From assembly GCA_943370385.1 (NCBI GenBank), contig CALRQT020000005.1, forward strand, positions 203,092 to 267,091: a stretch of 64,000 nucleotides of DNA, read 5' to 3'. Each line of letters starts with the position of its first letter. The first letter of the stretch is position 1. Below are positions 51,854 through 60,454 of this stretch, one piece after another. The stretch is from BAIKAL-G1 sp943370385 (GTDB lineage: Bacteria > Cyanobacteriota > Cyanobacteriia > PCC-6307 > Cyanobiaceae). Position numbers and translations under genes: made by a program. The notes under the pieces are model-generated. The model saw only the letters and a list, made by a program, of their open reading frames with translations, did no database searches and was not told the origin of the DNA.

Positions 51854-53092
51854 TTAGGTCCCCCTGGGCCAGAGCAGCCCGGTGGCGGGTCGCGCCGGAC
51901 CTCCACCCGTTTCCCCGCCACCCCCACCGCCGGAGCCTGAGAGCAGCGGTCCCTGCTGGGGATGCTGGCGGGCGCCCATGGCGCTCATCGCCGGAAAGTG
52001 ACGGATGAAATCCGCCGTGCCGGTGATCAGCTGGATGCCTTGCGGGGGCAGGCTGCTGATGAAGTGCAGCTCGTTGCATTCGCGCCAGTGACTCAGGGCC
52101 AGGGGTGAGCTCCAGGGGCTGCCCTGGTTGTGGTTGGTGCCCGCCGGCACCCACAGCCACACATCCCGCTCGCTGGAGCGCTGGCCCAGCTGCAGCATCA
52201 CCCCATCGGGCCGCGTCACCTTGCCGAAGTGGGTGCTGGCACCGCGGATCGAGGTGGAGCCGATGAAAAGTGGCGCCGGCAGCTGAATCAGCGGCGGCGG
52301 GGAATCGAACAGGCCCTGGGCCTGGAGAGTGAAGTCGTAGTGGCTCAGGGCAATGCCGCTGCGCAGCTGGTGGCCATTGGCATGGATGCTGCTGCTGATC
52401 GCCGAGGGCAGACCGCCAAAGCGATTGCCCGAAAAGCCATGCAGCACCACCTGCCCGTAGAACTGCTTGGTGGTGCGGGGGAAGACGGCGATCGAGTTCC
52501 AGCCCGTCGTGCCAGGGCTCTTGTAGAGGGCGTGGCAGCAGTCGCGGTGCAGGTCATCGTTGCCGCCATGGGTCTTGAGGGCCCAGCAGAAGAATTCCTG
52601 ACCGGGGGTCGTGTCCTGGGCGATCAGCAGGATCGCGCCGATGGCGGTGGCCCCAGTGAGGGTGCTGTCGAGGTAGGCCAGGCCGGTGCCATAGGCGGTG
52701 GAGTTGCTGTAGGAGCCGTAGCCGCCGTTGCTGGTGTTGTTGGTGAAGGTGCTGGCCAGCGCGCTTCCAAAGACCGCGCTGTTGCTCGATTGGGTGTCGC
52801 CTTGGGGCACTGCCCCTTGGGGGACGGTTCCGGTGGTTTCGGTGAAGAACCAGAGGTGGGCGGGTTCAACGGGATGGCCCAGCTGCCAGGTGTAGCCCCA
52901 GCGGTTGGAGGTCGCATCGGCATGGGAACGCACCACCGAGAGAGGGGTGGTGGCATTGCCGGGGAGGGCATTCACCAGGGCGGCAAAAGCCCGGAAGGCC
53001 CCATCGAGTTGCAGGCCCACCCCAGCGGGCTCCTTGCCGGTCCACTTCCAGCTGCCGGGCGCAAAGCTCTGGCAGAACACCTGATAGGTCAT
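51854..53092 (-). CDS. phage-like structural/tail protein, unknown fold
   Basis: 412 residues: MTYQVFCQSFAPGSWKWTGK, WGYTWQLGHPVEPAHLWFFT, a Ser/Asn/Gly-rich centre, FPRTTKQFYGQVVLHGFSG and a glycine-rich tail. Beta-rich with repetitive Thr/Ser/Gly, like tail or baseplate-periphery proteins. No family. It overlaps the upstream gene by four bases (ATGA). Confidence 0.6.
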   Translation of the reverse strand: MTYQVFCQSFAPGSWKWTGKEPAGVGLQLDGAFRAFAALVNALPGNATTPLSVVRSHADATSNRWGYTWQLGHPVEPAHLWFFTETTGTVPQGAVPQGDTQSSNSAVFGSALASTFTNNTSNGGYGSYSNSTAYGTGLAYLDSTLTGATAIGAILLIAQDTTPGQEFFCWALKTHGGNDDLHRDCCHALYKSPGTTGWNSIAVFPRTTKQFYGQVVLHGFSGNRFGGLPSAISSSIHANGHQLRSGIALSHYDFTLQAQGLFDSPPPLIQLPAPLFIGSTSIRGASTHFGKVTRPDGVMLQLGQRSSERDVWLWVPAGTNHNQGSPWSSPLALSHWRECNELHFISSLPPQGIQLITGTADFIRHFPAMSAMGARQHPQQGPLLSGSGGGGGGETGGGPARPATGLLWPRGT

Positions 53093-53985
53093 GGCGTCGG
53101 CCCCGCAGTTGGGGTGGGGTCTTTGGTGCGAAGCAGGAGGCCATGGCCGCCGATCGCCAACCATTCGCTGCCATCGGGCGGCTTGAAATAGCTCATCGCC
53201 CCGCTGCTGAGGTTCAGAGCCGCGAAGTCGGGCGGCAGCAGCAGCGGCTCCCAGAACTGGGCCGGTTCGTTGGCGCTCTCGTAGTAGCTCCAGTCGGTGG
53301 TGGCGAGCACCAGCTCGGCCGGCTGGCGGATCTGGATCGGGGTGGAGGAGTTTTCGCGCAGCAGGGTCCGGGAGCCTGAGGGCTGGCCGGAGCGGGCGTT
53401 CCAGCTCACCGCCCGCAGCGCATCAAAGGTGGTGGAGGGGGGTGAGGCCGCCAGGATCCAGTGGCCAGACACCTGATCGCGGGCGATCAGCAGCGGCACC
53501 GCCTGGCGGTTGGTGAACCGGTGCTGGCTGTAGGCGAACACGAAGTATTCAGCTCCCGGTGCCAGCGACCAGCCCAGTTGAGCCGTCAGCGGCAAAGGCG
53601 TGGTGCTCCAGCTGCCGCTGCTCAGCCCCACATCGGCGGCCGGGTACACCCAGCCCTGCTGGGAATCGGCCCCCACATACGGCTCGGTGTTGCCGATGCC
53701 GGGCCGGATCTGCAGGGTGGTGCCGGTGAGAAACACCTCGAGGAGCAGCACTGCTGGGACCCCGCCGGGGGTGAGTTGGGCCAGGGTCGCCTCGATCCGC
53801 CAGCCGCACGGATCGGCAGCGGTGGCAGTGGGGTTGGGGGCCGTGGCGATGCGCAGCTGGTGCTGGCTTACCTGGGCGTTGGCCGCTGTGAGCCAGTTCT
53901 GCAGATAGCCGTTCACCTCGGTGGCGACGGAAGGCCAAGTGGTTTCCGTGCCAAGGCGGCTGATGTCGATCAGGGTGCGGCTCAT
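53089..53985 (-). CDS. phage-like structural protein, unknown
   Basis: 298 residues starting MSRTLIDISRLGTETTWPSV and carrying beta-rich segments LQIRPGIGNTEPYVGADSQQ and EYFVFAYSQHRFTNRQAVPL. It ends in a sequence ahead of the next overlapping gene. No family was recognised. Four-base overlaps on both sides place it within one translationally coupled structural operon. Confidence 0.6.
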   Translation of the reverse strand: MSRTLIDISRLGTETTWPSVATEVNGYLQNWLTAANAQVSQHQLRIATAPNPTATAADPCGWRIEATLAQLTPGGVPAVLLLEVFLTGTTLQIRPGIGNTEPYVGADSQQGWVYPAADVGLSSGSWSTTPLPLTAQLGWSLAPGAEYFVFAYSQHRFTNRQAVPLLIARDQVSGHWILAASPPSTTFDALRAVSWNARSGQPSGSRTLLRENSSTPIQIRQPAELVLATTDWSYYESANEPAQFWEPLLLPPDFAALNLSSGAMSYFKPPDGSEWLAIGGHGLLLRTKDPTPTAGPTP

Positions 53986-54401
53986 GGCGCAAGCATCACG
54001 GCGGAGACAGTGAGGGCGATGGCGGCCTGGACGGTGCCGGTGTTACGCACCACCGCCCGCAGCAGCGGCGCCGCTGCTGCGGTTTCGGTTGAGAAATAGG
54101 TGCCCCCCGGCGGGGCGGTGACCGTGAGGGCGGCGGTGGTGGTGACCAGATCGAGCAGCACGCCGCTCCCGGGGGCCGGGTCCTGGGTGATCGGGCGGCT
54201 GCCATCGGCCTCGCGGGCCGCCGCCGAGCTGTAGAAGCTCACCCACCCAGGCGCATCGGTGCTAACGGCCAGGAAGTGGCCCAGCCGTCCCAGGCCCTGC
54301 AGATCGAGCAGGGCGCTGGCGCCTGGCAGCAGGGGCGTGGTGGTGGCGCTCACGACCAGCCGCTGGCCGGGAACCTGGGTGCGCGGCAGCCAGTTGGCCA
54401 T
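53982..54401 (-). CDS. phage-like small structural protein
   Basis: 139 residues: MANWLPRTQVPGQRLVVSAT, LGRLGHFLAVSTDAPGWVSF, and a Thr/Ala-rich beta end (LTVTAPPGGTYFSTETAAAA). The style is that of virion beta-sandwich decoration or fibre-base proteins. Overlaps the next gene by four bases. Confidence 0.55.
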   Translation of the reverse strand: MANWLPRTQVPGQRLVVSATTTPLLPGASALLDLQGLGRLGHFLAVSTDAPGWVSFYSSAAAREADGSRPITQDPAPGSGVLLDLVTTTAALTVTAPPGGTYFSTETAAAAPLLRAVVRNTGTVQAAIALTVSAVMLAP

Positions 54402-54440
54402 CAGCTCATTCCCCTCAGCAACGAACGGTGGGGCAACGCA

Positions 54441-55685
54441 TCAGGGCAGCACCTGGATGCGACGGATCGCTCGCACCTGGGTGGCCGTGGCGCTCGTCTT
54501 GCTCTCGGCGAACTGGGTGCCCAGGTAGGTGGTGCGCTGATAGGCGGTGCCAGCGGCGGCCTGGGTGGAGGTCCAGTGGAAGAACGGATCGTCGCCGTAG
54601 ACCTCATCGAAGTGCCGGAGCGTCTCCGCTCCGCTCGCTCGGAAGGCCAGCACGGAGGTGAGGGCCGGATTGCTGTCGGTGTAGTTACCGCCTGCTGGCA
54701 CCGCATAGGGGTTGGCGCCAAAGCCCGCCCCCGAATAGGTGCCGTTGGGTGTCGCCTCCGCCTTGAAAGCCCGATACAAGATGTCCCACTCCTGGGCAGC
54801 GGGCAGGTACCAGTCGTCGTAGCCGCCGATGTTGAGCGAACGGCAGAACTGGGCGGCCGGATGGCTGGCATTGTTCATCGCCTCGCTGTTCGCCCAGCCG
54901 TCGTAGACGCTCGTCGTCCCAGCGCTGGTGGTGTTGGCGCTCTTCCAGGCCACGTTCAGCAGCGAGCCGGCCGTCTTGGGCGAAATGATCAGGGCATGGG
55001 TGGCGACGCCGTTGGCGGTGTGGCTGATCAGGCCGGCGTAATACCCACCCTGGAAGGCGCTGCCGATGGCGGGCAGGTCCGCGATGCGAATCGGGCCGAG
55101 CACGTAGACGGTTCCCGTCGTCAGATCGAGGTAGAGGTCACCATCGACAGCACCCGGGATCGTCGCCGGTGGTGCCCCGGTTCCGGTGAACCAGCCGGTG
55201 CCGCGCGGGCCGATCAGCCCATCGGCGCCGGCCGGCCCCTGGATCCCCTGGGGACCTTGCGGGCCAGCCGGCCCTTGGGAGCCGGCGGCGCCGGTCGGGC
55301 CGGCCACACCGGCTGGACCCTGGGGTCCTTGGATCGAACCGCCGTTCACCCAGCTGTTGGTGCTGCTGTCCCAGACCCGTAGGGAGTCATCGGCCTGCAC
55401 CAGGTAGGCATCGCCTTGGGCGGCGCCTGTGGGCAAGGCGGCGAGGGTGGCCACCTGGCCCTTGAAGTTGATACCGATCCCCGCAGGGCCCTGGATGCCC
55501 TGGGACCCAGTCGGCCCGGCCGGTCCTGAGGGTCCCGAAGGACCGACCGGCCCCTGCAAACCCGATGGTCCCTGCGGTCCCTGGGGCCCAGCTGGACCCT
55601 GGGGTCCCGGCACACCGGGCGAGCCCTGGGGTCCGGCGGGACCCTCAGGACCGCGGATCGAACCGGAGGTTTTCCAGGAACCCAT
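54441..55685 (-). CDS. collagen-like tail fibre with DUF1566 (C-type-lectin-like) end
   Basis: 414 residues. Gly-X-Y collagen repeats (about residues 12-72 and 115-155, for example GPEGPAGPQGSPGVPGPQGP) form a probable trimeric shaft. The C-terminal 220 residues have the DUF1566/Lcl signature IGGYDDWYLPAAQEWDILYR, FFHWTSTQ and VRAIRRIQ, a C-type-lectin-like fold typical of receptor binding. A good candidate host-recognition fibre. Confidence 0.82.
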   Translation of the reverse strand: MGSWKTSGSIRGPEGPAGPQGSPGVPGPQGPAGPQGPQGPSGLQGPVGPSGPSGPAGPTGSQGIQGPAGIGINFKGQVATLAALPTGAAQGDAYLVQADDSLRVWDSSTNSWVNGGSIQGPQGPAGVAGPTGAAGSQGPAGPQGPQGIQGPAGADGLIGPRGTGWFTGTGAPPATIPGAVDGDLYLDLTTGTVYVLGPIRIADLPAIGSAFQGGYYAGLISHTANGVATHALIISPKTAGSLLNVAWKSANTTSAGTTSVYDGWANSEAMNNASHPAAQFCRSLNIGGYDDWYLPAAQEWDILYRAFKAEATPNGTYSGAGFGANPYAVPAGGNYTDSNPALTSVLAFRASGAETLRHFDEVYGDDPFFHWTSTQAAAGTAYQRTTYLGTQFAESKTSATATQVRAIRRIQVLP

Positions 55686-55805
55686 GGCAGAAGCAGTGCA
55701 GGCCTGGCCTTGCAGCCGGGCAGGTCACCAGCTATTGCCAGCGGTCGAGTCCAACTGACGTGATGCCCTCTGAGCGGAAGTCCAGTGGCGGATCAGGGGT
55801 GGGCG

Positions 55806-57245
55806 TCAGATCACCATCTGCCGGAGGCTTACCGCTGAGCTGTTGAGCAACATGTAGATGTACACAATCTCAGTATTGCCATCGCGGAAGGACACATCAA
55901 AGGCGGTGTCGCCCACTACGGCCGCGCCCTGCGGGTAGAGCATGGTGGTCCAGCCATCCATGGCGGATTGGGCAAAGTCGTAGCGGAACCAGCGGTTGGT
56001 GGCGTCCTTTTGCAGATAGAGAAAGTCGCCGTTGTAGGCCAGCTTGGTCCCCGTCGTGAAGGTCTCCGTTGCTGGGGCATTGGGGAGGGCGTTCTCCCAG
56101 CTGTTGGCGGCGAGGTCATAGCGGTCCAGCAGCGCTGAGCCACCGCCGCGGAAGGAATAGAGGTAGCGGCCATTACGGATCGCGGCCTCGTTGTTCCAGT
56201 CACTGGCACTCACCGAGTGGATCCAGTGCCCGGAAAGACCAGCCCCAGGTGCTGCCGCGCGGGCGGTGGTGGGCGAGAGGGTGGTCCAGATGTTTGCGCT
56301 GATGCTGTAGCGGTACAGCGTGATCGTGTTGTTGCCGATGAAATAGAGGAAGTCGTCATTCCCCTCCAGGCTGTACTGGCTGGTGGCATCGGGAGCAGTG
56401 CTCCAGGCGCTGCTCAGCGTGAGGGTGGTGGCGGTGTTGCTGGCCACGGTGCGGATCTGACCGGCGCCGGTGCCGGCGGTGATGCGCAGCTGGCTGTTGG
56501 CCCACTGATTCGTGGCCCAGCTCTTGGCGGTGTTGGTCAGGGTGGTGCTGCTGCCGCCAGTGGCGGTGCCTGAGGCAAAGGAGCGAAAGCCGTTGTCGAT
56601 CCAGGCGGGGGTAGCCATCAGCCGACCATCGGTGCCGATCGTGGCTGGCAGGCCGGCGTGGGCCAGGGTGATCCAGCTGTTGGTCGCGAAGTCGTAGCGC
56701 CGGAACGAGCCGGCAGCGAGGGTGCCGGCCCCGAGCACAAAGAAGGTTGGGGTGAGCAGCCGGTACTGACTGGTGGCATCAAAGGCCGTCGCTTCTGCCT
56801 CCGTGAACGTGAGCACCCCATTGGCGCCGAGGGTGTTGGCGGCGATGGTCTTGAGCCGGCCGGCATTGGTGCCGCCCACGATCAAGACGCTGTAGCCCCG
56901 CAGGTCCCGCTGCAGGTTTTGATTGGTGGTGAGGCTGGTGGTGGTGCCGGCGGTGGCGGTGAGACTGGAGGCCGCAGCAGTCGCCCCGGTGGAAAAGGAG
57001 CCCGCAGTGCCGCAGGCACCAGCACCAAAGGTGCCCGCCAGGGCGGGGGAGGGAATCTGTATCCAGCCGTCCTCCGCCGGGTTGTAGAGGAAGGCAGCAG
57101 TGTTGGATTGCACCAGCAGTTGCTGCTGGCGGTAATGGCGGCTGGAGACGATGAAGTGGCCGGTGGCGGTAGCGGCGGGTGCGGGGGTGCAGAACTCCCA
57201 GCGCTTGAGATCGAGGATCTTGCGGTTGCCGTTGCTGATGGGCAT
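55806..57245 (-). CDS. kelch-like beta-propeller structural protein
   Basis: 479 residues with recurring kelch-like blades: RRYDFATNSWITLAHAGLP, LYRYSISANIWTTLSP, DRYDLAANSWENALPN, FRYDFAQSAMDGWTTM. Between them lie Thr/Ser/Ala-rich beta repeats ending in Q(W/Y)xL. Probably a propeller in a tail appendage. One base separates it from the upstream 104-aa gene. Confidence 0.68.
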   Translation of the reverse strand: MPISNGNRKILDLKRWEFCTPAPAATATGHFIVSSRHYRQQQLLVQSNTAAFLYNPAEDGWIQIPSPALAGTFGAGACGTAGSFSTGATAAASSLTATAGTTTSLTTNQNLQRDLRGYSVLIVGGTNAGRLKTIAANTLGANGVLTFTEAEATAFDATSQYRLLTPTFFVLGAGTLAAGSFRRYDFATNSWITLAHAGLPATIGTDGRLMATPAWIDNGFRSFASGTATGGSSTTLTNTAKSWATNQWANSQLRITAGTGAGQIRTVASNTATTLTLSSAWSTAPDATSQYSLEGNDDFLYFIGNNTITLYRYSISANIWTTLSPTTARAAAPGAGLSGHWIHSVSASDWNNEAAIRNGRYLYSFRGGGSALLDRYDLAANSWENALPNAPATETFTTGTKLAYNGDFLYLQKDATNRWFRYDFAQSAMDGWTTMLYPQGAAVVGDTAFDVSFRDGNTEIVYIYMLLNSSAVSLRQMVI

Positions 57246-57246
57246 C

Positions 57247-57561
57247 TCAGCTCACCGTGATGTTGCGCCGAAGGGAATCGGCCGAAAGGTGCATCAGGGC
57301 GGGGATCTGATCGTTGGCGCCGTAGCCGCCCACCTGGCTCTGGTTAGTGAGGGTGGAGCAGGTGGTGATGGTGCTGAGGTTCCAGGTGCCGGATTGGCTG
57401 GCCGGCACAACCGCAGGCGCCGACTCCAGCGACACCCGCATGCGGCCGGCCGCATCGGGCGTCATCAATCCGATGGTGCGGGTCAGAGCAGCAACTGCCA
57501 GCCGCAGGGCCTGGTGGGTGGACTCCAGGGCGAGGTCCTCAAAGGCATTGCGCAGGGCCAT
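57247..57561 (-). CDS. small phage structural protein
   Basis: 104 residues. An N-terminal helix (ALRNAFEDLALESTHQALRL) precedes a Thr-rich stretch (TWNLSTITTCSTLTNQSQVG) and a basic-hydrophobic end LRRNITVS. This resembles small virion proteins that end in (I)R..I(T/S)(F/V)S. Coupled by TGATG overlap to the gene before it. Confidence 0.6.
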   Translation of the reverse strand: MALRNAFEDLALESTHQALRLAVAALTRTIGLMTPDAAGRMRVSLESAPAVVPASQSGTWNLSTITTCSTLTNQSQVGGYGANDQIPALMHLSADSLRRNITVS

Positions 57562-57851
57562 CAGTTCACCCCGTCCTCGATGTAGAGGGTGAGGGCCCCG
57601 CCACTGGTGTCCCACCACTGGTAACGGGAGGCGCCAGCGAGTTGTTGCTGGGTCGGTGGGCTCCCCTGAATGAAGAGGGGATCAGCAGCCGGGGTCGTGG
57701 CCCATTCGCTGTCGTAATCCGCGGCGCTGCGTTTGCGCAGGGTCTGGCCGGCGCTCCCCCCAGCCGGCACTCCCGCGCCCTGGGGTCCCGGCGGTCCGTC
57801 CTGGCCTTGGGGGCCGAGCAGGGAGGCCAGTTGGGTCCAGAACAGGGCCAC
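57561..57851 (-). CDS. short collagen-like tail protein
   Basis: 96 residues: a helix (ALFWTQLASLLG), a collagen stretch (GPQGQDGPPGPQGAGVPAGG) and a C-terminal SGGALTLYIEDGVN, a motif (WYDT.TG.L.IYYDDG-like) common at the end of phage fibre or adaptor proteins. Confidence 0.65.
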   Translation of the reverse strand: MALFWTQLASLLGPQGQDGPPGPQGAGVPAGGSAGQTLRKRSAADYDSEWATTPAADPLFIQGSPPTQQQLAGASRYQWWDTSGGALTLYIEDGVN

Positions 57852-57869
57852 GGCAGCGAGAAGCGGCGA

Positions 57870-58643
57870 TCACTGACTCTTGCCATGGCCAGCAGCAGCG
57901 GCGCCGGCTGGGCCGCCATCGGCCAGCAGCTCACCGAGACGGCGGGCGATCAGCAGCAGCTCCTCCTGGCGCCGCCACTGCTCCTTCTCACTCGCACCGG
58001 ATTGGCCGGCTCTCTGCGCTGGACTCTGCCGCTCGTCGTAGAGGCTCAGCAGCAGGGCCCGCTGGCCGCTGCGGTTGCCGCAACCCACCGGACACAGCAG
58101 CGCGACCGTTGCTTTCCCACTGGTGGAAGCACCTGGGTCGGGGTTGAGGGGCAGGGCCTCCGGCTGTTCGCTGGCGCAGAGGCCCAGGGCGAGGTGGCCC
58201 AGGGCGCTGGCCATCTCCACCCCCAGCAACAGTTCCTGCTCGGCGGCCAGCCCTTGCTGGCTGAGCCGGCCCGCCGCCGCCAGCACGGTCGCGCTGCCGC
58301 CGCCGTCCCACTGGAGCAGCGCCAGGGTGTGGAGGCCATCGCCGCTGGTTTCGATCGCAGTGCGCAGCAGCGATTGCACCTGGCTTTGATGGGCCGCCAC
58401 CTGCTCCTGAAGGGTCTGGAGATGGGTGGTGCTGATCCGCTTGGCCAGGTCAGGCTGCAGGGTGATCAGCAACCAGGCGGTGTAGAGCACCAGCCCCAGC
58501 AGCACGATGCGCGACAGGCGGTAGAGCAGCTGCCAGGGATTGCGGGCATCGAGCACGTCGCCCACCGCTTTCTGGAGGGCATCACTGGTGGCGCGGGTGA
58601 ACACCTCCACCCGCTCGGCCAGCCCTTTGTTGAGGTCAGCCAT
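57870..58643 (-). CDS. membrane-anchored protein in the phage-like operon
   Basis: 257 residues from ATG 58643. One clear membrane helix near residue 45 (IVLLGLVLYTAWLLITLQP) follows an amphipathic N-terminus, and a long helical region and a glycine/alanine-rich end follow. It could be a holin-like or tail-tape-associated protein, but the single helix and length fit no family I know. Confidence 0.55.
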   Translation of the reverse strand: MADLNKGLAERVEVFTRATSDALQKAVGDVLDARNPWQLLYRLSRIVLLGLVLYTAWLLITLQPDLAKRISTTHLQTLQEQVAAHQSQVQSLLRTAIETSGDGLHTLALLQWDGGGSATVLAAAGRLSQQGLAAEQELLLGVEMASALGHLALGLCASEQPEALPLNPDPGASTSGKATVALLCPVGCGNRSGQRALLLSLYDERQSPAQRAGQSGASEKEQWRRQEELLLIARRLGELLADGGPAGAAAAGHGKSQ

Positions 58644-58651
58644 GGTGGTGA

Positions 58652-59443
58652 TCAGGCGGAGAGTTCGTAGACCTGGCCGGTGAGCCGGTCCAGGTAGAAG
58701 TCGCCCACCGCTGGTGGTGGCTGGAGGGGGGCCGCTGTCCCGGTCGGTGGGGCACCATTGCCCGAGTACCAACGGGTGGCGCGGCTGCCGACACCCGATT
58801 CCTGCACCACCGCCAGGGCCGGTTCGCCGCTGCTGGGGTCCGGCAGAAAACCCAGGCCGCCGTTGGGATGGAGCCTCAGGCGCCAGACCACCGCATGGCG
58901 GCCGTCATAGGGCTCGCCGGTGATGCCGCCGCTGGGGATCAAGGGCTGGATGGTGCCGCTGCTGCTGGCACCGCCTCCATCGCGGTTGTTCAGCAGCTGT
59001 TGGGGCGGCACGGGGCAACCCACCAGGGCGACGGGCAAGGTGGCGATCAGCATCCCCAGCTGCACCTGGACCGAGACATCGGCCCGGTGGGCGTAGACGT
59101 GCCGCAGCCGCGGGGCGGTGCGGGAGGTGGCGGGCCAAGGCACCTCGTCGCTGCTGCCATCCCCCCAGATCACGGAGATCGGGGCGGTGATGCTCTGGCG
59201 GGGGTTGATCAGCAGCTCGATGGCGGCTGAGGCGATCGGTTCATTCCAGCGGCGATCGGCCGGCAGCCAGAACAGCTCCAGGTCGTTCGCCGGCACTGAT
59301 CCCTTGCGGTAGCCCAGTTCTTCCCAGCGGCCAAACTCCATCGGCAGCACCCATTGCTCGGTGCCAGGGCAGCCCACAGGCGGGAGCAACCGCACCCGTG
59401 CCCCACCCACCGTGGCTGGTTGCTCGGGCAGGGGATAGGGCAT
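58652..59443 (-). CDS. phage-like structural protein, unknown
   Basis: 263 residues: MPYPLPEQPATVGGARVRLL, a beta-rich centre (ISVIWGDGSSDEVPWPATS, LRHVYAHRADVSVQVQLGM) and the ending VGDFYLDRLTGQVYEL. That ending is the same sort of fibre-end motif (GD.Y.D..TG.VYE(L)) seen in collagen-fibre proteins. Likely a tail or neck component. Confidence 0.58.
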   Translation of the reverse strand: MPYPLPEQPATVGGARVRLLPPVGCPGTEQWVLPMEFGRWEELGYRKGSVPANDLELFWLPADRRWNEPIASAAIELLINPRQSITAPISVIWGDGSSDEVPWPATSRTAPRLRHVYAHRADVSVQVQLGMLIATLPVALVGCPVPPQQLLNNRDGGGASSSGTIQPLIPSGGITGEPYDGRHAVVWRLRLHPNGGLGFLPDPSSGEPALAVVQESGVGSRATRWYSGNGAPPTGTAAPLQPPPAVGDFYLDRLTGQVYELSA

Positions 59444-59453
59444 GGCAGAGGGA

Positions 59454-59912
59454 TCAGATCAAGGGGTCAGAGAAGAGGTCATCGGGCAGGGCGCTCAGGG
59501 CTAATGCCCCTTCTGCGGTGGAGTCGCCAGAAGGCTCAGCGGCTATCTCCGCTGCCAGGTCTGTGGCGGCGTGGGAATCGGATTCGATGACACTCGACTC
59601 AGCAGTGGTCCCGGTTTCTTCCTGCGTGGCCTCAATGGCAGCAGGGGGCTGGTCCTCCTTGCGGCGGCGCCCGCGCTTTCCTCGGGCGGCCGTGGGTTCC
59701 GGTTCCGAGTCGAGAGGATCAGCTGGAGCTGGCACGGCCTGAGACAGCGGCTCCGCCGCCGTGGAGCTGGGGCTGGCGACCCGCCAGCCGAGAGCGAGCC
59801 AGCCCGGCAGGTGAACGGGCCAGACGTAGCGCTCCTGGTTGCCCTGTTGGATGCGCAGCATCCCGGCGGGGAGGGGCCCCTGGGCCACGAGCCCCATGTG
59901 TGGCTGGCTCAT
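59454..59912 (-). CDS. phage-like small protein with acidic disordered tail
   Basis: 152 residues. The first 55 are structured (MSQPHMGLVAQGPLPAGMLR, NQERYVWPVHLPGWLALGWR). The rest is rich in Glu, Ala, Pro and Ser with a basic patch (RGKRGRRRKE). The composition suits a flexible scaffold or head-completion factor, which is inference. Confidence 0.5.
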   Translation of the reverse strand: MSQPHMGLVAQGPLPAGMLRIQQGNQERYVWPVHLPGWLALGWRVASPSSTAAEPLSQAVPAPADPLDSEPEPTAARGKRGRRRKEDQPPAAIEATQEETGTTAESSVIESDSHAATDLAAEIAAEPSGDSTAEGALALSALPDDLFSDPLI

Positions 59913-59914
59913 GG

Positions 59915-60352
59915 TCAGGCCGGCAGGGTGGCGGTCAAGCCCACGACCATTCCCGCAGGTGTCGAGGGGGTCACGACGGCCTTGGCAAAGCAGAGCGCCG
60001 GCAGGTCGGCGTTGGCGACATCGGCGGCATTGAGGAGGATGTCGTGGCCGCTGATGTACGCCTCCACCCGGCCGCCCTCAGCGGGCACGGCGACAGTGGC
60101 CACCGGGATGAAGGTGCCGCGGGTGCCATCGCGCAGCTCGGGTGCCAGGTGCAGCACCACCGTCACCGCAGCGCTGTGCCCCGGATGGGAGACGAGCAGG
60201 GAGAAGCGGGAGGCGGCGTCGAGCTTGGTGTTCAGTTTCACCACCTCACCGCTGGTGAACACCTTCTCGGTGTCACGGGTGGCGGTGCGGTTGGTCCAGC
60301 CCACCAGCACCGTGGCGGCATCGAGGAGGGCGTTGGCCTTGAGCGGAGTCAT
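59915..60352 (-). CDS. head-decoration-like small protein
   Basis: 145 residues: MTPLKANALLDAATVLVGWT, a beta-rich centre (ASRFSLLVSHPGHSAAVTVV) and GHDILLNAADVANADLPALC. It lies directly after the capsid gene, the position of decoration or DUF2190-like proteins in phage head operons. No sequence family is certain. Confidence 0.5.
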   Translation of the reverse strand: MTPLKANALLDAATVLVGWTNRTATRDTEKVFTSGEVVKLNTKLDAASRFSLLVSHPGHSAAVTVVLHLAPELRDGTRGTFIPVATVAVPAEGGRVEAYISGHDILLNAADVANADLPALCFAKAVVTPSTPAGMVVGLTATLPA

Positions 60353-60437
60353 CGGTCGTTCTCCAGAACGGAAGGAGCAGAAACAGCAGTGGTCGAGGTC
60401 GGAGCAGGGCCAGCCAACGCAGCCCCAGCCCAGTCAC

Positions 60438-60454
60438 AAAGGGGCCCTGGCCCC
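60438..60454 (-). terminator. terminator directly after the capsid gene
   Basis: On the minus strand GGGGCC-AG-GGCCCC is followed by TTTGT and begins immediately after the capsid stop codon. It would reduce transcription into the downstream structural genes, leaving capsid as the most abundant product. Confidence 0.65.

Noticed and set aside
54441..55685. Diversity-generating retroelement target (lectin-like C-terminus)
   Set aside because: No reverse transcriptase or template repeat is visible, and the codons at the tip are not enriched in AAY.
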